A DNA stretch of 64,000 bases from Halomonas sp. JB37. GTDB taxonomy: Bacteria; Pseudomonadota; Gammaproteobacteria; Pseudomonadales; Halomonadaceae. The DNA lies in NCBI RefSeq assembly GCF_002332255.1, contig NZ_NRGW01000001.1, positions 2,852,001 to 2,916,000 on the forward strand, read 5' to 3'. A program made the position numbers and the translations under genes. Positions 43,684 to 50,058 of this stretch are shown piece after piece; within the stretch, counting starts at the first letter, position 1; each line of letters begins with the position of its first letter. The notes beneath the pieces were generated by a model. That model was not told the DNA's origin and searched no databases. It worked only from the letters and a program-made list of their open reading frames with translations.

Positions 43684-44622
43684 TTAAGAGCCGAACTGCG
43701 CACGCACCTGATCAATAGCGGGTTCGCCATCGCGGGTTTTAACGCCGTCTAGCCATTGGGCTACAGTGTCTAAGTTATTACTAATCCACTCCTGCGCGAC
43801 ATCATCCGCCGCACGCTCTTCATAGCTATACTCGTGCACCCAGTCATTTTGGTCTTCAATATCGATCACGTATTGTGACAAAAAGCGGTGAACCTCGGGG
43901 GCTTCCTCAGCTAGGCTGGCAGGTGTGACCGTCCACACGGTGCTTTCAATGGAGGCTACGCCTGCATCATCACTATCGGCTAAATACGCCAAATCAAAGC
44001 TCACGTTCATCCAGTGAGGCTCCCAGCCGACAAACGTCACCCACTCTTCATCGGCTATTTTTTGTTCAGCTTGGGCCAGCATGGCCGAGGTTGAGCTTTC
44101 ACTCAGCTGCCAATCCCCCAGGCCTACAATGTCGTTATCAATGGCGTTAAGGATCGCCTCGTTAATACCGGTGCCCGCTTCAATGCCTTGGATTTCTCCA
44201 CCGAATTGATCACGATGTTCGGCCAACTCAGCCACGGTGGTCACCCCTGCATCATAAACATACTGCGGCACGACGAGCCCGGAATTGGCGCCTTTGATAT
44301 TGGAAACCACTTTTTCTACTTTTCCGTCAGCCACCAGAGGCTCGATCATGTCAGTCTGGACGGGATACCAGCCGCCTAAGTAAATATCCAGATCGTTACG
44401 CGATAAGCCGCCCAGAATAATGCTCACGGCTAAATCTTGCTGGCGCGTTTTATACCCCATTGTCTCAAGTAGTTGAGCAGCCACTTCCGATTTCACGGTA
44501 ACGCCAGGCCACGGCGGCACGCCAAAACGCAGTTCATCAAGCTCCGCCATCGCTGGGGCGGCAGCGAACGCAGAAAGTAAAAAACCCGCTGTAAGTGACA
44601 ACGACTTGGTAGTGTAAGACAT
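43684..44622 (-). CDS. caiX: Carnitine/choline/betaine ABC-type substrate-binding protein (CaiX-like)
   Basis: A 312-residue periplasmic binding protein of the OpuAC/ProX class. A leader (MSYTTKSLSLTAGFLLSAFA, cleavage at APAMAELD) is followed by LRFGVPPWPGVTVKSEVAAQ, SRNDLDIYLGGWYPVQTDM, GIEAGTGINEAI and VTFVGWEPHWMNVSFDLAYL; the tryptophans would form the aromatic box for a trimethylammonium group. It stands alone between a terminator and the AraC gene with no permease or ATPase nearby, so it must work with a transporter encoded elsewhere. CaiX of Pseudomonas is a similar orphan receptor for carnitine. Confidence 0.85.
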   Translation of the reverse strand: MSYTTKSLSLTAGFLLSAFAAAPAMAELDELRFGVPPWPGVTVKSEVAAQLLETMGYKTRQQDLAVSIILGGLSRNDLDIYLGGWYPVQTDMIEPLVADGKVEKVVSNIKGANSGLVVPQYVYDAGVTTVAELAEHRDQFGGEIQGIEAGTGINEAILNAIDNDIVGLGDWQLSESSTSAMLAQAEQKIADEEWVTFVGWEPHWMNVSFDLAYLADSDDAGVASIESTVWTVTPASLAEEAPEVHRFLSQYVIDIEDQNDWVHEYSYEERAADDVAQEWISNNLDTVAQWLDGVKTRDGEPAIDQVRAQFGS

Positions 44623-44635
44623 GAGGCTAAACCTT

Positions 44636-44674
44636 TTATTAACTGGATTATGTTATTAACTGGATTAAACCAGT
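44636..44674. promoter_or_regulatory. Repeat-palindrome element upstream of caiX
   Basis: TTATTAACTGGATTA is repeated directly at 44636-44650 and 44653-44667 (17-base phase), and the second copy merges into the palindrome ACTGGATTAAACCAGT (44659-44674). It lies 14 bases upstream of the caiX start between caiX and the CdhR-like gene, which makes it a candidate CdhR site. Confidence 0.55.
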
Positions 44675-44773
44675 ATGCGCCGCTACCTGCAGGTCACTAA
44701 GCATGAAGCGACACTTACCAACCACAAGGCGCCACTTCTTATTTAAAGGGCTTTTCTACAACGGGGTTGAAAA

Positions 44774-45736
44774 TCACCGGTAGCGAACGGCTCTTGGTGA
44801 GTAGCCGTAATGGGCACGAAACGTGCGCGCAAAGCTTGATGACGAACTAAACCCACAGGCCAGCCCCACCGCCAGCACTGCTAAATCGGTCTCGACCAGC
44901 AGCCGCTTGGCGCGTTTAACGCGTAGCTGCAAGTACCACTGGCGAGGCGTCATGCTTAGCTCTTGCTCAAACAAGCGCTGCAACTGGCGAACCGACACCT
45001 CAACGCGGCTTGCCACTTCTTCCAGGCTGAGCGGCTCTTCAATGTTCTGCTCCATTAGCGCAACCGCTTCTACCACGTGCCGGTTATGAGTGCTTAGCCG
45101 CTTTACCAACGCCGTGCGCTGCTGGTCGCTGCGCGTTCTAATACGGTCATGAATAAGCTGCTCAGAGACATCAATCGCCAGCTTCACTCCATGGCGGCGC
45201 GCAATCATTTCTAGCGCCATATCCATGGCTGCCGCCCCACCCGCGCAGGAAAAACGCCGTTCGCCTAGTTCGTACAGTTCGTCAGTTGTCTCGATACCCG
45301 GGAAGCGTTCGCGAAACGCAGGCAGGCTCTCCCAGTGCAGCGCCACCCGTTCATGCGTTAGCAACCCGGTGGACGCGAGCAAGAATGCCCCAGTATCAAT
45401 ACCGCCTAAACAGCAGCCCGCCTGGTCTAACTGATGCAGCCATGCCATTAAGGGCCGAGTAAGATGGGCTTCTGGCGTGAAACCGCTGCACACTGCCAGT
45501 GAGGGCAAATGGTGCACCTGGCCAGTTGATTGATCCGCCATTAGCGTCATGCCGTTCGACGCCGTTACCGGCCCACCGTCAGCGCTAATCAGCGTCCAAT
45601 CAAACAGTGGGCGATCAGAAATACGATTCGCAATCCGTAACGGCTCAACCGCTGCGAAGAAGGCCATCATGGAAAACTGCGGTAACAATAAAAACCCCAC
45701 CATTTCAGGTAAAGGGCCTTGGTAATCAAGACGCAT
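44774..45736 (-). CDS. cdhR: GlxA/AraC family regulator, CdhR-like carnitine activator
   Basis: A 320-residue regulator: an N-terminal DJ-1/PfpI-like domain (GFLLLPQFSMMAFFAAVEPLR, LAVCSGFTP, LGGIDTGAFLLASTGLL, ERRFSCAGGAAAMDMALEMI) lacking obvious enzymatic purpose, then a C-terminal AraC double helix-turn-helix (LSLEEVASRVEVSVRQLQRLF, VLAVGLACGFSSSSSFARTFRAHYG, SPRAVR). CdhR of Pseudomonas aeruginosa, the carnitine-responsive activator, has this architecture, and the neighbours here are carnitine genes. GbdR-like betaine activators are the main alternative. Confidence 0.85.
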   Translation of the reverse strand: MRLDYQGPLPEMVGFLLLPQFSMMAFFAAVEPLRIANRISDRPLFDWTLISADGGPVTASNGMTLMADQSTGQVHHLPSLAVCSGFTPEAHLTRPLMAWLHQLDQAGCCLGGIDTGAFLLASTGLLTHERVALHWESLPAFRERFPGIETTDELYELGERRFSCAGGAAAMDMALEMIARRHGVKLAIDVSEQLIHDRIRTRSDQQRTALVKRLSTHNRHVVEAVALMEQNIEEPLSLEEVASRVEVSVRQLQRLFEQELSMTPRQWYLQLRVKRAKRLLVETDLAVLAVGLACGFSSSSSFARTFRAHYGYSPRAVRYR

Positions 45737-45881
45737 AGCATTGCCTAGAATTGAAACGTTTTATAGAAAAGCGGCTCTACCATAGCGTGTTCGGCTCTTA
45801 AGATCGGTAATCCATCGAAAATAATGGCGTCGTATATTCAATATCGGCTAACCAAAACAGTGCCGCATAGAGGACGTAACC

Positions 45882-46199
45882 ATGAACATTACACATTTAG
45901 AGCACGTCATTATTGCGTTGATGATTCAGTGCGCCTTGCTGTGGCTAGTCTCGGCGAAGATGGGAGGCACTATCGCCATTGCGCTGCTACTGGGAAGAGA
46001 GATTGCACAGCACGAATATCGGTTGGGTATTCAACGCGGCTGGGAATGGGGTGAAACATTACCGGTTGGCATGTTCGAGGGCGTTTGGCGCGGCTGGACT
46101 CTCGACTCAGCGTTCGACGTACTGCTACCAGCAGCAGCCTGTGCCGTACTAGCCACTGCCATTAGCGTTTGGCGTAGAAAAAGCAGCGCGCTCAAATAG
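45882..46199 (+). CDS. Small two-helix membrane protein, unknown function
   Basis: A 105-residue protein I do not recognise. AGAGGACG precedes the ATG. Hydrophobic segments lie near residues 8-35 (HVIIALMIQCALLWLVSAKM, then GGTIAIALLLG) and 80-96 (VLLPAAACAVLATAISVW), joined by a polar loop rich in Trp and Glu (HEYRLGIQRGWEWGETLP). The C-terminus is basic. It is isolated between the CdhR-like gene and a lipoprotein gene. The general pattern recalls small phage-related or holin-like membrane proteins, but I have no firm family match. Confidence 0.6.
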   Translation: MNITHLEHVIIALMIQCALLWLVSAKMGGTIAIALLLGREIAQHEYRLGIQRGWEWGETLPVGMFEGVWRGWTLDSAFDVLLPAAACAVLATAISVWRRKSSALK

Positions 46200-46276
46200 C
46201 CATGTTTATGGCTTCTGAACTCTGGCTCCTGACCTGTGAGTTTAAACACGCTTAAACTGGCAGCACCGAACACTGA

Positions 46277-46576
46277 TCAGTCATTCTCCATCCGCTCGTT
46301 ACGATAGAGCTGCCCCTGATTTTCTACTCGCCCATCGGGTAAGCGGCAGTATCTTCCGGTGCCCAGGCTGGTTTCTTGAACCTCCGTCTCACCGCCAATA
46401 CTTTCGCAGTATTGAGCTGCGCGCTGGGTCATATAGTTTTGCGTGTTATCACCCCCACCCTCGCTTGCACAACCTGCCAGCAACAGCAAAGCGCTCATTA
46501 AAAAAACCTGACGGCCCTCACGCATCAGCCTTTTAACGTTACACCCTGCCTCTACCGGCGTTGAAATCATCCGCAT
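46277..46576 (-). CDS. DUF333-type small lipoprotein
   Basis: A 99-residue protein starting at the ATG at 46576, which has AAGGAGG five bases upstream. A late lipobox (LLLLAGC) suggests outer-membrane or periplasmic anchoring, although the N-terminal extension of about 37 residues before the lipobox is long; an internal start nearer to MSALLLLAGC is possible. The mature part contains NYMTQRAAQYCESIGGE and RYCRLPDGRVENQGQLYRNE, matching the DUF333 pattern of putative hemolysin-like envelope proteins with two cysteines. Function unknown. Confidence 0.7.
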   Translation of the reverse strand: MRMISTPVEAGCNVKRLMREGRQVFLMSALLLLAGCASEGGGDNTQNYMTQRAAQYCESIGGETEVQETSLGTGRYCRLPDGRVENQGQLYRNERMEND

Positions 46577-46762
46577 GGCGGCCTCCTTATATGTTTCGAA
46601 CACTCATTCATTACCTTAGCGCCGCACGCTATCAATGGCTATCTTATTGATGCCACCATTTGCTGTTATCAAAAATGGTAGCTAAGCTGTAATCAGCCTC
46701 GCAGATGTATAGCTCTTGTAGATAGACATGAGCTGTACCGGCGGGCAGTACCCTGATCATAA

Positions 46763-46799
46763 GGCCAAGATCGAATTCAGACGGCCAATATCGAATTCA
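46763..46799. repeat. 17-bp direct repeat in leader of PPOX gene
   Basis: GGCCAAGATCGAATTCA (46763-46779) and GGCCAATATCGAATTCA (46783-46799) differ at one base and are spaced 20 bases apart. The second copy ends just before AAGGAG, the ribosome site of the next gene, so the repeat lies in its leader or promoter. Confidence 0.6.
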
Positions 46800-46815
46800 T
46801 AAGGAGAGTGAAGCT

Positions 46816-47304
46816 ATGTCCAGCCCTGAACATAAGCAAAAGATCTGGAAGATGATCAAAGATATCAAAGTTGGCATGCTGGTGACGTTAGACAACGACA
46901 CCCCGCGCGCCCGGCCAATGCACTTAGTGCAAGCAGAGTATGGCGGCACCCTGTGGTTTTTTACTCGGCGCAGCGCCGAAAAGGTGTTTGAAGCCAAACG
47001 AGATCATGATGTATGCCTCAGTTTTTCTGATCAAGAAGATGGCGTGTACGTTTCGCTTTCCGGAAAAGCTAACCTTACCAATGATCGAGACCTAATCGAG
47101 AAATACTGGAACTCTTTCATTGCAGCCTGGTTTCCTGAAGGCAAAGACGACCCGGATGTTGCGCTGCTGGAAATTAAAGTAGAGATGGGCGAGCACTGGA
47201 AATCAAAAGAGAGCAAAGCCTTCCAGCTTTACGAAATTGCGAAAGCTAACCTGAAAAAAGACGCCACGCCGAACCTCGGTGAAAACGAAAAGTTCGGCGG
47301 TTAA
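46816..47304 (+). CDS. Pyridoxamine 5'-phosphate oxidase-related protein (general stress protein 26 type)
   Basis: A 162-residue split-barrel flavin- or PLP-binding-type protein. KIWKMIKDIKVGMLVTLDNDTPRARPM, GTLWFFTRRSAEKVFEAKRDHDVCLSF and GVYVSLSGKANLTNDRDLIEKYW are typical of the Ydag/Gsp26 family, which is linked to oxidative or general stress; no catalytic mechanism can be read here. AAGGAGAG precedes the start. It is a single-gene unit; no good terminator was identified after it. Confidence 0.85.
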   Translation: MSSPEHKQKIWKMIKDIKVGMLVTLDNDTPRARPMHLVQAEYGGTLWFFTRRSAEKVFEAKRDHDVCLSFSDQEDGVYVSLSGKANLTNDRDLIEKYWNSFIAAWFPEGKDDPDVALLEIKVEMGEHWKSKESKAFQLYEIAKANLKKDATPNLGENEKFGG

Positions 47305-47415
47305 CGTCATACCCAAGCGCCCTACTACGGGGCGCTTATTCCGCTACGCCGTTACATCTACATTCTTATATCGCATAGCCGACCTGAATCGCGTCAAGGC
47401 CAGAAGCGTTGACTA

Positions 47416-47889
47416 TCAATCACCGTAATGAACGGCCGTAATAGCATTTTTAGGCGACCCATCCACTAGCCGAGTACTGTAGGTAAGATAAACAAAGGTT
47501 TGCGTTTCGGTGTCGTGCATACGCACAACGCGCAGATTTTTGAACAATGCTGAGCGGCGCTGGGTAAAAATCACCTCTTGCTCCTCCACATCAGCCGGGG
47601 TAAACACTATCTCTCCCGTTTGCCGGCATACCACGCTGGCCTCACTTGCCTCTTCAGCCAACCCTACCGCCCCGGAAATGCCGCCGACCTGCGAATAGGA
47701 AATATAGCAGGAAATACCCTGCACCTTCGGGTCATCAAAACGCTCTACTTCAATGGTGTTATTGGGCCCGAGCATACGGAACTCGGTACGCACGCTGCCA
47801 ATATGAGCATCCTGCGCCAACAGCACAGGCGGCAGTAGCGCAAACATCATGGCAAGTGTGTTTAGAGCAATGCGTTTAGAGAAAAACAT
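47416..47889 (-). CDS. creA: CreA family periplasmic protein
   Basis: A 157-residue exported protein of the CreA family, function unknown. The ATG at 47889 (preceded by AAGGA) starts the leader MFFSKRIALNTLAMMFALLP, with cleavage near LLAQDAH. Family-typical regions are IGSVRTEFRMLGPNNTIEVERFDDPKVQGISCYIS, GGISGAVGLAEEASEASVVCRQTG and FVYLTYSTRLVDGSPKNAITAV; the two internal cysteines probably form a disulfide. The longer upstream reading lacks a leader and is rejected. Confidence 0.88.
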   Translation of the reverse strand: MFFSKRIALNTLAMMFALLPPVLLAQDAHIGSVRTEFRMLGPNNTIEVERFDDPKVQGISCYISYSQVGGISGAVGLAEEASEASVVCRQTGEIVFTPADVEEQEVIFTQRRSALFKNLRVVRMHDTETQTFVYLTYSTRLVDGSPKNAITAVHYGD

Positions 47890-48012
47890 GGGGAGTGTCC
47901 TTTCCGTAAGTAGCGGAGTAAGCGTTAGACGCAGAGCATGGCTAACGCCTACCATTTAAACGGCAGCCGCTGAAAATCACAAAGCAAAACGAAGACGCAA
48001 AAGAAGAAAACG

Positions 48013-48051
48013 ACTGTGGTGGGGATATGGCGTCCCTAGAAACACCACAGT
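48013..48051. repeat. tRNA-end-like core flanked by inverted arms
   Basis: GATATGGCGTCCCT at 48024-48037 is repeated exactly at 48535-48548. Here it is framed by a perfect 9-bp inverted repeat, ACTGTGGTG (48013-48021) and CACCACAGT (48043-48051). Read on the minus strand the core is AGGGACGCCA, a common 3' end of bacterial tRNA genes, where integrases often recombine. The hairpin could instead terminate the cysteine-rich gene. Confidence 0.45.
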
Positions 48052-48058
48052 GCTGTGT

Positions 48059-48343
48059 CTATCCATCGCAAGCACAGCCACTTGGCTGATGGCAGGTATA
48101 GCTGCGACTGATGCAGGAGTTGCCGCACGCTTTACCCTTCCGGCAAACTTTACAGCAACCGCCTTGGGCTAAGGCCAGCTCTGTGGGCAGAGTATCAAAA
48201 ACCAGACCGCACTCTGCGCTCTCCTCACTCACTTGCAGCTCAGCTTGGGTTATCCATGTTTCTGAATCGACCGCTGGCCGCTCAGCACTCACCGCCCCGG
48301 CGAAGCACAGCGCCAGTACTAATATTATTGCTCGGATAGTCAC
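48059..48343 (-). CDS. Small secreted cysteine-rich protein
   Basis: A 94-residue protein with a clear signal peptide (MTIRAIILVLALCFAGAVSA) and a polar linker ending in a 34-residue cysteine-dense tail with nine cysteines (CCKVCRKGKACGNSC, then ISRSYTCHQPSGCACDG). The CCKxCxKGKACGxSC pattern recurs in small proteins of several proteobacteria but I know no assigned function; a metal-binding or disulfide-knotted domain is likely from the cysteine spacing. It lies between the two 14-bp tRNA-end-like repeats, so it may have arrived with a mobile element. Confidence 0.65.
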   Translation of the reverse strand: MTIRAIILVLALCFAGAVSAERPAVDSETWITQAELQVSEESAECGLVFDTLPTELALAQGGCCKVCRKGKACGNSCISRSYTCHQPSGCACDG

Positions 48344-48724
48344 CTGCGTTCCCTTCGTTTATTTTTTTGGCAGCGGAGTATAAGCGGGAACGGATTAAAT
48401 AGGGATTTCTTAATACCCAGGCTGACGCTGATCAGCCATTTAAGCTTCGAACTGAGGAGGGATTCCAATCTGGATGCGGCCTAAAGACCATAACGGCGGG
48501 GATTAAAAAAGTGGCAGTGAAGACTAAAACAAGTGATATGGCGTCCCTGGCAGGATCATAACCTGACTCCTAAGATCATGATAAATATAACTATCACTAA
48601 TTATAAAAATCTCTCGCATACCTTGCCGCATACCATTTGTAATTTGGTAGGCCCATTTCTACTACCCTGCCATTGGAAAGCCATCTACCTTTTCATAGCG
48701 GTATTTTTTGCAGGGGGATATACA
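48344..48724. other. Gene-free stretch holding the second att-like repeat and an AT-rich promoter region
   Basis: The 14-bp repeat GATATGGCGTCCCT is at 48535-48548. Downstream to 48620 the sequence is AT-rich and plausible as promoter for the HTH gene at 48725. I see no convincing gene here; longer plus-strand readings are extensions of that HTH frame. From here on gene content changes to phage/satellite type. Confidence 0.5.
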
Positions 48725-48913
48725 ATGCAACACCAATACGTAAGCACCAGCCAGCTAAGCGAACGCTACGGCCGTTCATCACGAACCATTTACCGCTGGC
48801 AAAGAACCATAGGGTTCCCGAAACCTCTTATTCCTGGAGGCAATGGTTCAGAAGCGCGCTGGCGAGAGAGCGATATTAAATCATGGGAAGACAAACGGAT
48901 GTGTGATGAATAG
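48725..48913 (+). CDS. AlpA-like helix-turn-helix protein (copy 1)
   Basis: A 62-residue DNA-binding protein of the AlpA/excisionase type: YVSTSQLSERYGRSSRTIYRW is the HTH, followed by the wing FPKPLIPGGNGSEARW and the closing helix RESDIKSWEDK. AlpA proteins activate integrase or control gene expression in prophages and P4-like satellites. GGGGGATA precedes the ATG. About 60 percent of residues match the protein at 49326, so the pair arose by duplication. It is the first island gene after the att-like repeat. Confidence 0.75.
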   Translation: MQHQYVSTSQLSERYGRSSRTIYRWQRTIGFPKPLIPGGNGSEARWRESDIKSWEDKRMCDE

Positions 48914-49027
48914 TTGAATCACAGTCGGTTTCAACCAAGCGCTTTAGAACGGTCTGCTAGAAGAATCGCAGAAATAGCTCTGTAGGTTTCATCGCGTTCA
49001 ACACTATGGCCTGATGCAGGAACGAAT

Positions 49028-49354
49028 ATGGCAAACCTTATTACTGCCAAGGAGCTGGCTAAAAGGCTATCAGTAAGCCAGCGCAAAGCTTACTCACTGA
49101 AGAGAGTTGTTGGCTATGTCCAAATCGAGGGTAATATCCGTTTCGAAGTAGAAGCTGTTGAGGCATATATTGCAAGTTGTAAAAGGAGCCCACTACCAGA
49201 CCCCCACAGCAAGTGGGAAGCACGAGTAGGGACTTCATCAGGCTCAACATCCCGTAAGCATGTCACTGCAGCGGATATCAAAGCGCTCCTAGACCAAAAG
49301 AGGAAAGAAAAGCAGGAGTCGATGCATGCAAGAACGGTTCGTGACGACCAGTGA
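49028..49354 (+). CDS. Helix-turn-helix (excisionase-type) protein with basic tail
   Basis: A 108-residue protein beginning LITAKELAKRLSVSQRKAYSLKR, an excisionase/MerR-like HTH, followed by VEAVEAYIASCKRSP and a basic tail with KALLDQKRKEKQE. The ATG at 49028 is preceded by GGAACGAAT. It overlaps the next HTH gene by 29 bases. The tail could add DNA or protein contacts. Role in excision or satellite regulation is inferred from size, fold and context. Confidence 0.65.
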   Translation: MANLITAKELAKRLSVSQRKAYSLKRVVGYVQIEGNIRFEVEAVEAYIASCKRSPLPDPHSKWEARVGTSSGSTSRKHVTAADIKALLDQKRKEKQESMHARTVRDDQ

Positions 49355-49514
49355 ACTATGCGAGCGCTACGGACGCCACCGGAACACGCTGCAGCGCTGG
49401 CAAACAACGAAGGGCTTTCCCAAGCCGGTTATCCAAGGTGGCCACGGCGCTGAATCCCGGTGGCGCGAAAGTGACCTTAAGGCATGGGAGGATAAGCAGG
49501 TATTTGGAAGCTAG
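49326..49514 (+). CDS. AlpA-like helix-turn-helix protein (copy 2)
   Basis: A 62-residue paralogue of the protein at 48725: FVTTSELCERYGRHRNTLQRW HTH, wing FPKPVIQGGHGAESRW, closing helix RESDLKAWEDK. The recognition helix differs (SSRTIYRW versus RHRNTLQRW), so the two probably read different sites. CAGGAG lies just before the start within the upstream gene. A separate function or antagonism between the copies is possible. Confidence 0.75.
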   Translation: MQERFVTTSELCERYGRHRNTLQRWQTTKGFPKPVIQGGHGAESRWRESDLKAWEDKQVFGS

Positions 49515-49598
49515 CCCCAAGCATCTCTTTAAGATTGCAGGCACCGAATATAGCTGTGTCGATTATAACGAGGCTTCCGATCTTAGCATTTACTAGCA

Positions 49599-49950
49599 TC
49601 TCATGGGGTTTAAGGGTCATTCCATGGCATACGCCTAAATCCCTACTTTTCCCTACCTTGTGCCCTTCCCTGTTATCATCACGCGCATGTGGCTTCCCTG
49701 TTGCGACAGAGTATCTTTAAGAGACTCTGTTGGCACTAGTGGTGCCCTAATGTTTCAGGGCATCTATTCAACGAGCGCAATTTTGCGTCCATTGCCATTA
49801 TCCGATTATCGGGTATCGTCGGGAACGACGATTTGGCGCTCTCGATGTAGGAGCCCTTGAAACCAAGGGCTCGTTCCTCAGTCCTATGATAGTGCGCACC
49901 ACTGTTAATCTCCTTAAATTCAAGGAGAGTACTACGAAACTTTCGTAATA
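49599..49950. ncRNA. Candidate structured RNA region (about ten hairpins)
   Basis: The 540-base gap before the tape-measure gene has no convincing gene but a dense run of inverted repeats: 49706-49730 (7-bp stem), 49732-49746 and 49744-49761 (mutually exclusive stems sharing GCC), 49776-49787, 49802-49812, 49815-49832 (7-bp stem with a GGAA tetraloop), 49851-49872 (9-bp GAGCCCTTG stem with a 4-base loop), 49909-49928 (7-bp stem) and 49933-49947 (near-perfect palindrome). The density and the GNRA-type loop suggest RNA folding, strand unknown. 49599-49614 also shares 16 bases with 61470-61485. Confidence 0.4.
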
Positions 49951-49999
49951 CCCGGGATTAGGGGGATTACTCTGAATAACCTCCTCGAATTGCAGGTAT

Positions 50000-50030
50000 T
50001 AAAAAAGCCCTAGCTTTCGCCAGGGCTTGA
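50000..50030 (-). terminator. Rho-independent terminator of tail operon
   Basis: Stem AAGCCCT/AGGGCTT with a 10-base loop on the minus strand, followed by a T6 run (A6 at 50001-50006 on the plus strand). It lies about 30 bases past the tape-measure stop and would end that transcript. Confidence 0.85.
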
Positions 50031-50058
50031 TTCTGTTATCTACCTGTATGCAGGCACG

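Noticed and set aside
48013..48051. Complete tRNA gene at the att-like repeat
   Set aside because: Only the last ten or so bases of a tRNA-like 3' end are present; no cloverleaf can be drawn.
49028..49354. MerR-type metal regulator
   Set aside because: The chain lacks the MerR dimerisation helix and metal cysteines; size and context fit excisionase-type proteins better.
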